Shown here one piece after another: positions 1 to 22,400 of a stretch of DNA of 22,400 bases (within the stretch, counting starts at the first letter, position 1; each line of letters opens with the position of its first letter). Under the pieces are notes generated by a model, which saw nothing but the letters and a program-made list of their open reading frames with translations, did no database searches and was not told where the DNA came from. The DNA is from Paulinella micropora (taxonomy: Eukaryota > Cercozoa > Imbricatea > Euglyphida): NCBI GenBank assembly GCA_009731375.1, contig BJOX01000143.1:602373-624772 (forward strand). The letters run 5' to 3'. The translations under genes and the position numbers were made by a program.

Positions 1-7964
<7,964 letters not shown>

Positions 7965-8207
7965 TCTCTAGATCTATAAACCAACCCGGACAATAAAAAT
8001 GTACATGACAGTAGGCACAAGGGACAGAGGTTGAGAAGCGTTGGACTATGGATGAACGCGATGAGCATGCATTTGTGCAGACAAGTTTTACTGCTTCATA
8101 AGGAAAACCTCGTTTTACGAAAACTTTGATCCTTTTGACTAGCGAAAATGCAGGACTAGTCTACCAGGATAAGCCAGAAGACAGGCCTGAAATGAGTCAC
8201 GTGAGTC
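7965..8207. promoter_or_regulatory. Upstream region of gene 1 with two CACGTG boxes
   Basis: Non-repetitive DNA between the divergent genes. Two perfect CACGTG E-box palindromes lie at 8198-8203 and 8214-8219, in a short imperfect repeat GAGTCACGTGAGTC. CACGTG binds bHLH or bZIP factors in animals, plants and fungi. Promoter function is inferred from position only; no TATA box or initiator was identified. Confidence 0.35.
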
Positions 8208-8453
8208 GTGAGTCACGTGCAATTACTAAATTCTGATACAATACAACAAAACTACAACAACAACGTATCACAACATATTACTGAGGAAGATCTGAACTAT
8301 CTGACAGAACTCGACCTAAAAGGCCTGCTTCTGAACAGACAAGTAGAAAGTGGCACCGGTGACGAGCTGTTTTGGAGTAAAAAGTGGCACCGGCGACGAG
8401 CTGTTTCTGGTGTTGTCGTTGAATTCAAGCAACTAAGCAACTGTCTGTCGTGA
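8208..8453 (+). other. Open frame of 81 codons, possibly a 5' exon or chance
   Basis: This frame reads ITEEDLNYLTELDLKGLLLN, RQVESGTGDELFWSKKWHRR and onward to a stop at 8451. Composition looks protein-like and free of simple repeats, but no ATG opens it (the frame starts at GTG), and no clear splice sites link it to gene 2. It includes a 24-bp direct repeat, AGTGGCACCGG(T/C)GACGAGCTGT plus TT, at 8349-8372 and 8383-8406. The family is not recognised. Confidence 0.2.
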
Positions 8454-8582
8454 GCATCACACCTCGAAATTCTTCATGCGCATAGTCATCCTCTTGTTTT
8501 GTTTCTATAACTTTTTTTCTGCATCTTGTCGTTCATCATAAACTGATATCTCCTTTTCATATCTTTCTCTGAGGCTTAAGCT

Positions 8583-8618
8583 TCGAACGATTTCCCCGAC
8601 TCGAACGATTTCCCCGAC
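8583..8618. repeat. 18-bp perfect tandem duplication
   Basis: TCGAACGATTTCCCCGAC occurs twice back to back. The following 8640-8900 is pyrimidine-rich (TTCC, CTGTTC units) with no gene seen. Confidence 0.9.
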
Positions 8619-8953
8619 TTTTCTCTTATGGAGAGTCCTCTGCCTTTCCTTGGTTCCTTCTGTCCTCCCTTTTATTTCACTCATTTGTGCTTCCTTTCCA
8701 TTCCATCCCTTTCCGCCATTTCCTTTCCTTTGATCTGGCTTGACTTGCCTTTCCTACTCTTCTTTCCCTTTCCTGTTCATTTTCCTTCCCTCTCCGCTTC
8801 CTGGTCCTGTTTCTGTTTCTGTTCCTGTTCCTGTTCCTGTTCCTGTTTTCCCTTTCGCTTTCCTTTCCTTCCTTTCCCTTCCCTTCCCTTCCCCACGAAA
8901 TTATCAACGATTTGTACAGTCATGCTGCAATTGTGTAATGGAGTCTGTATGCA

Positions 8954-9120
8954 ATACAATACAATACAATACAATACAATACAATACAATACAATACAAT
9001 ACAATACAATACAATACAATGCAATAGAGTACATTACAGATCACAGTACAGTACAGTGCACTACAATACAATACAATACAATACAATACAATACAAAACA
9101 ATACAATATACAATACAATA
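8954..9120. repeat. (AATAC)n pentanucleotide tracts
   Basis: Two AATAC blocks (8954-9020 and about 9061-9120) are separated by 40 bp of AGTACATTACAGATCACAGT-type sequence. They lie immediately upstream of the gene 2 first recognised exon, so they may be 5' UTR or an intron. The same pentamer recurs at 19390-19980. Confidence 0.9.
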
Positions 9121-9135
9121 CGTAACTATGTAGCA

Positions 9136-22400
<13,265 letters not shown>

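Overview
The window looks like nuclear DNA of a eukaryote. It has short exons with GT-AG junctions whose reading phases match, a tRNA-derived SINE-like repeat, transposon remnants, and very long simple-sequence tracts that fill introns and flanks. There are no bacterial operons, no ribosome-binding-site-led genes and no CRISPR array. I cannot name the species. The shortest intron is 49 bp and the longest about 6.5 kb. Six runs of N (1181-1366, 4721-4860, 13139-13409, 13559-13621, 18205-18424, 21294-21334) are assembly gaps, mostly at microsatellites. Almost every long open frame is translated microsatellite, not a gene.

Two spliced genes can be assembled by hand, divergently oriented with about 1.2 kb between their first recognised ATGs. 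Gene 1 (minus strand, ATG at 7964, running off the left edge) has nine phase-consistent exons encoding about 338 residues: an acidic N-terminus, poly-Glu and poly-Ser runs, and a segment resembling a DM14 domain. It is tentatively a CC2D1/Lgd-like ESCRT-associated protein. Gene 2 (plus strand, first ATG at 9136, running off the right edge) has seven phase-consistent exons encoding about 204 residues so far. Its last three exons resemble the start of a WAPL (cohesin-release) domain. Both assignments come from memory of family patterns and are provisional; the exon structures are better supported.

Layout: 1-347 CTAT repeat; 348-7964 gene 1 with introns of CTAT, CATA, TA, GAA and other repeats, including a dispersed element at 1606-2182 and an 83-bp minisatellite at 5129-5543; 7965-9135 intergenic, with a pair of CACGTG boxes; 9136-22016 gene 2. 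The 6.5-kb fourth intron of gene 2 holds the inverted partner of the 1.6-kb element, a SINE-like element, a 493-bp element in tandem plus an inverted copy, kilobase-scale AAT/ATT repeats and a ~175-bp satellite. Its sixth intron holds an AATAC repeat and a terminal-inverted-repeat element.

The most unusual feature is recurrent. At about half of the exon-intron junctions of both genes, the exon edge with its splice site has been copied into the neighbouring intron, from 1 to 9 extra times, each copy separated by microsatellite. In gene 2 intron 4 the four copies each form a 33-nt segment bounded by AG and GTAAG that would be an in-frame, stop-free cassette exon. I found no self-contained new gene system; this microsatellite-linked amplification of exon edges is the best candidate for something undescribed.
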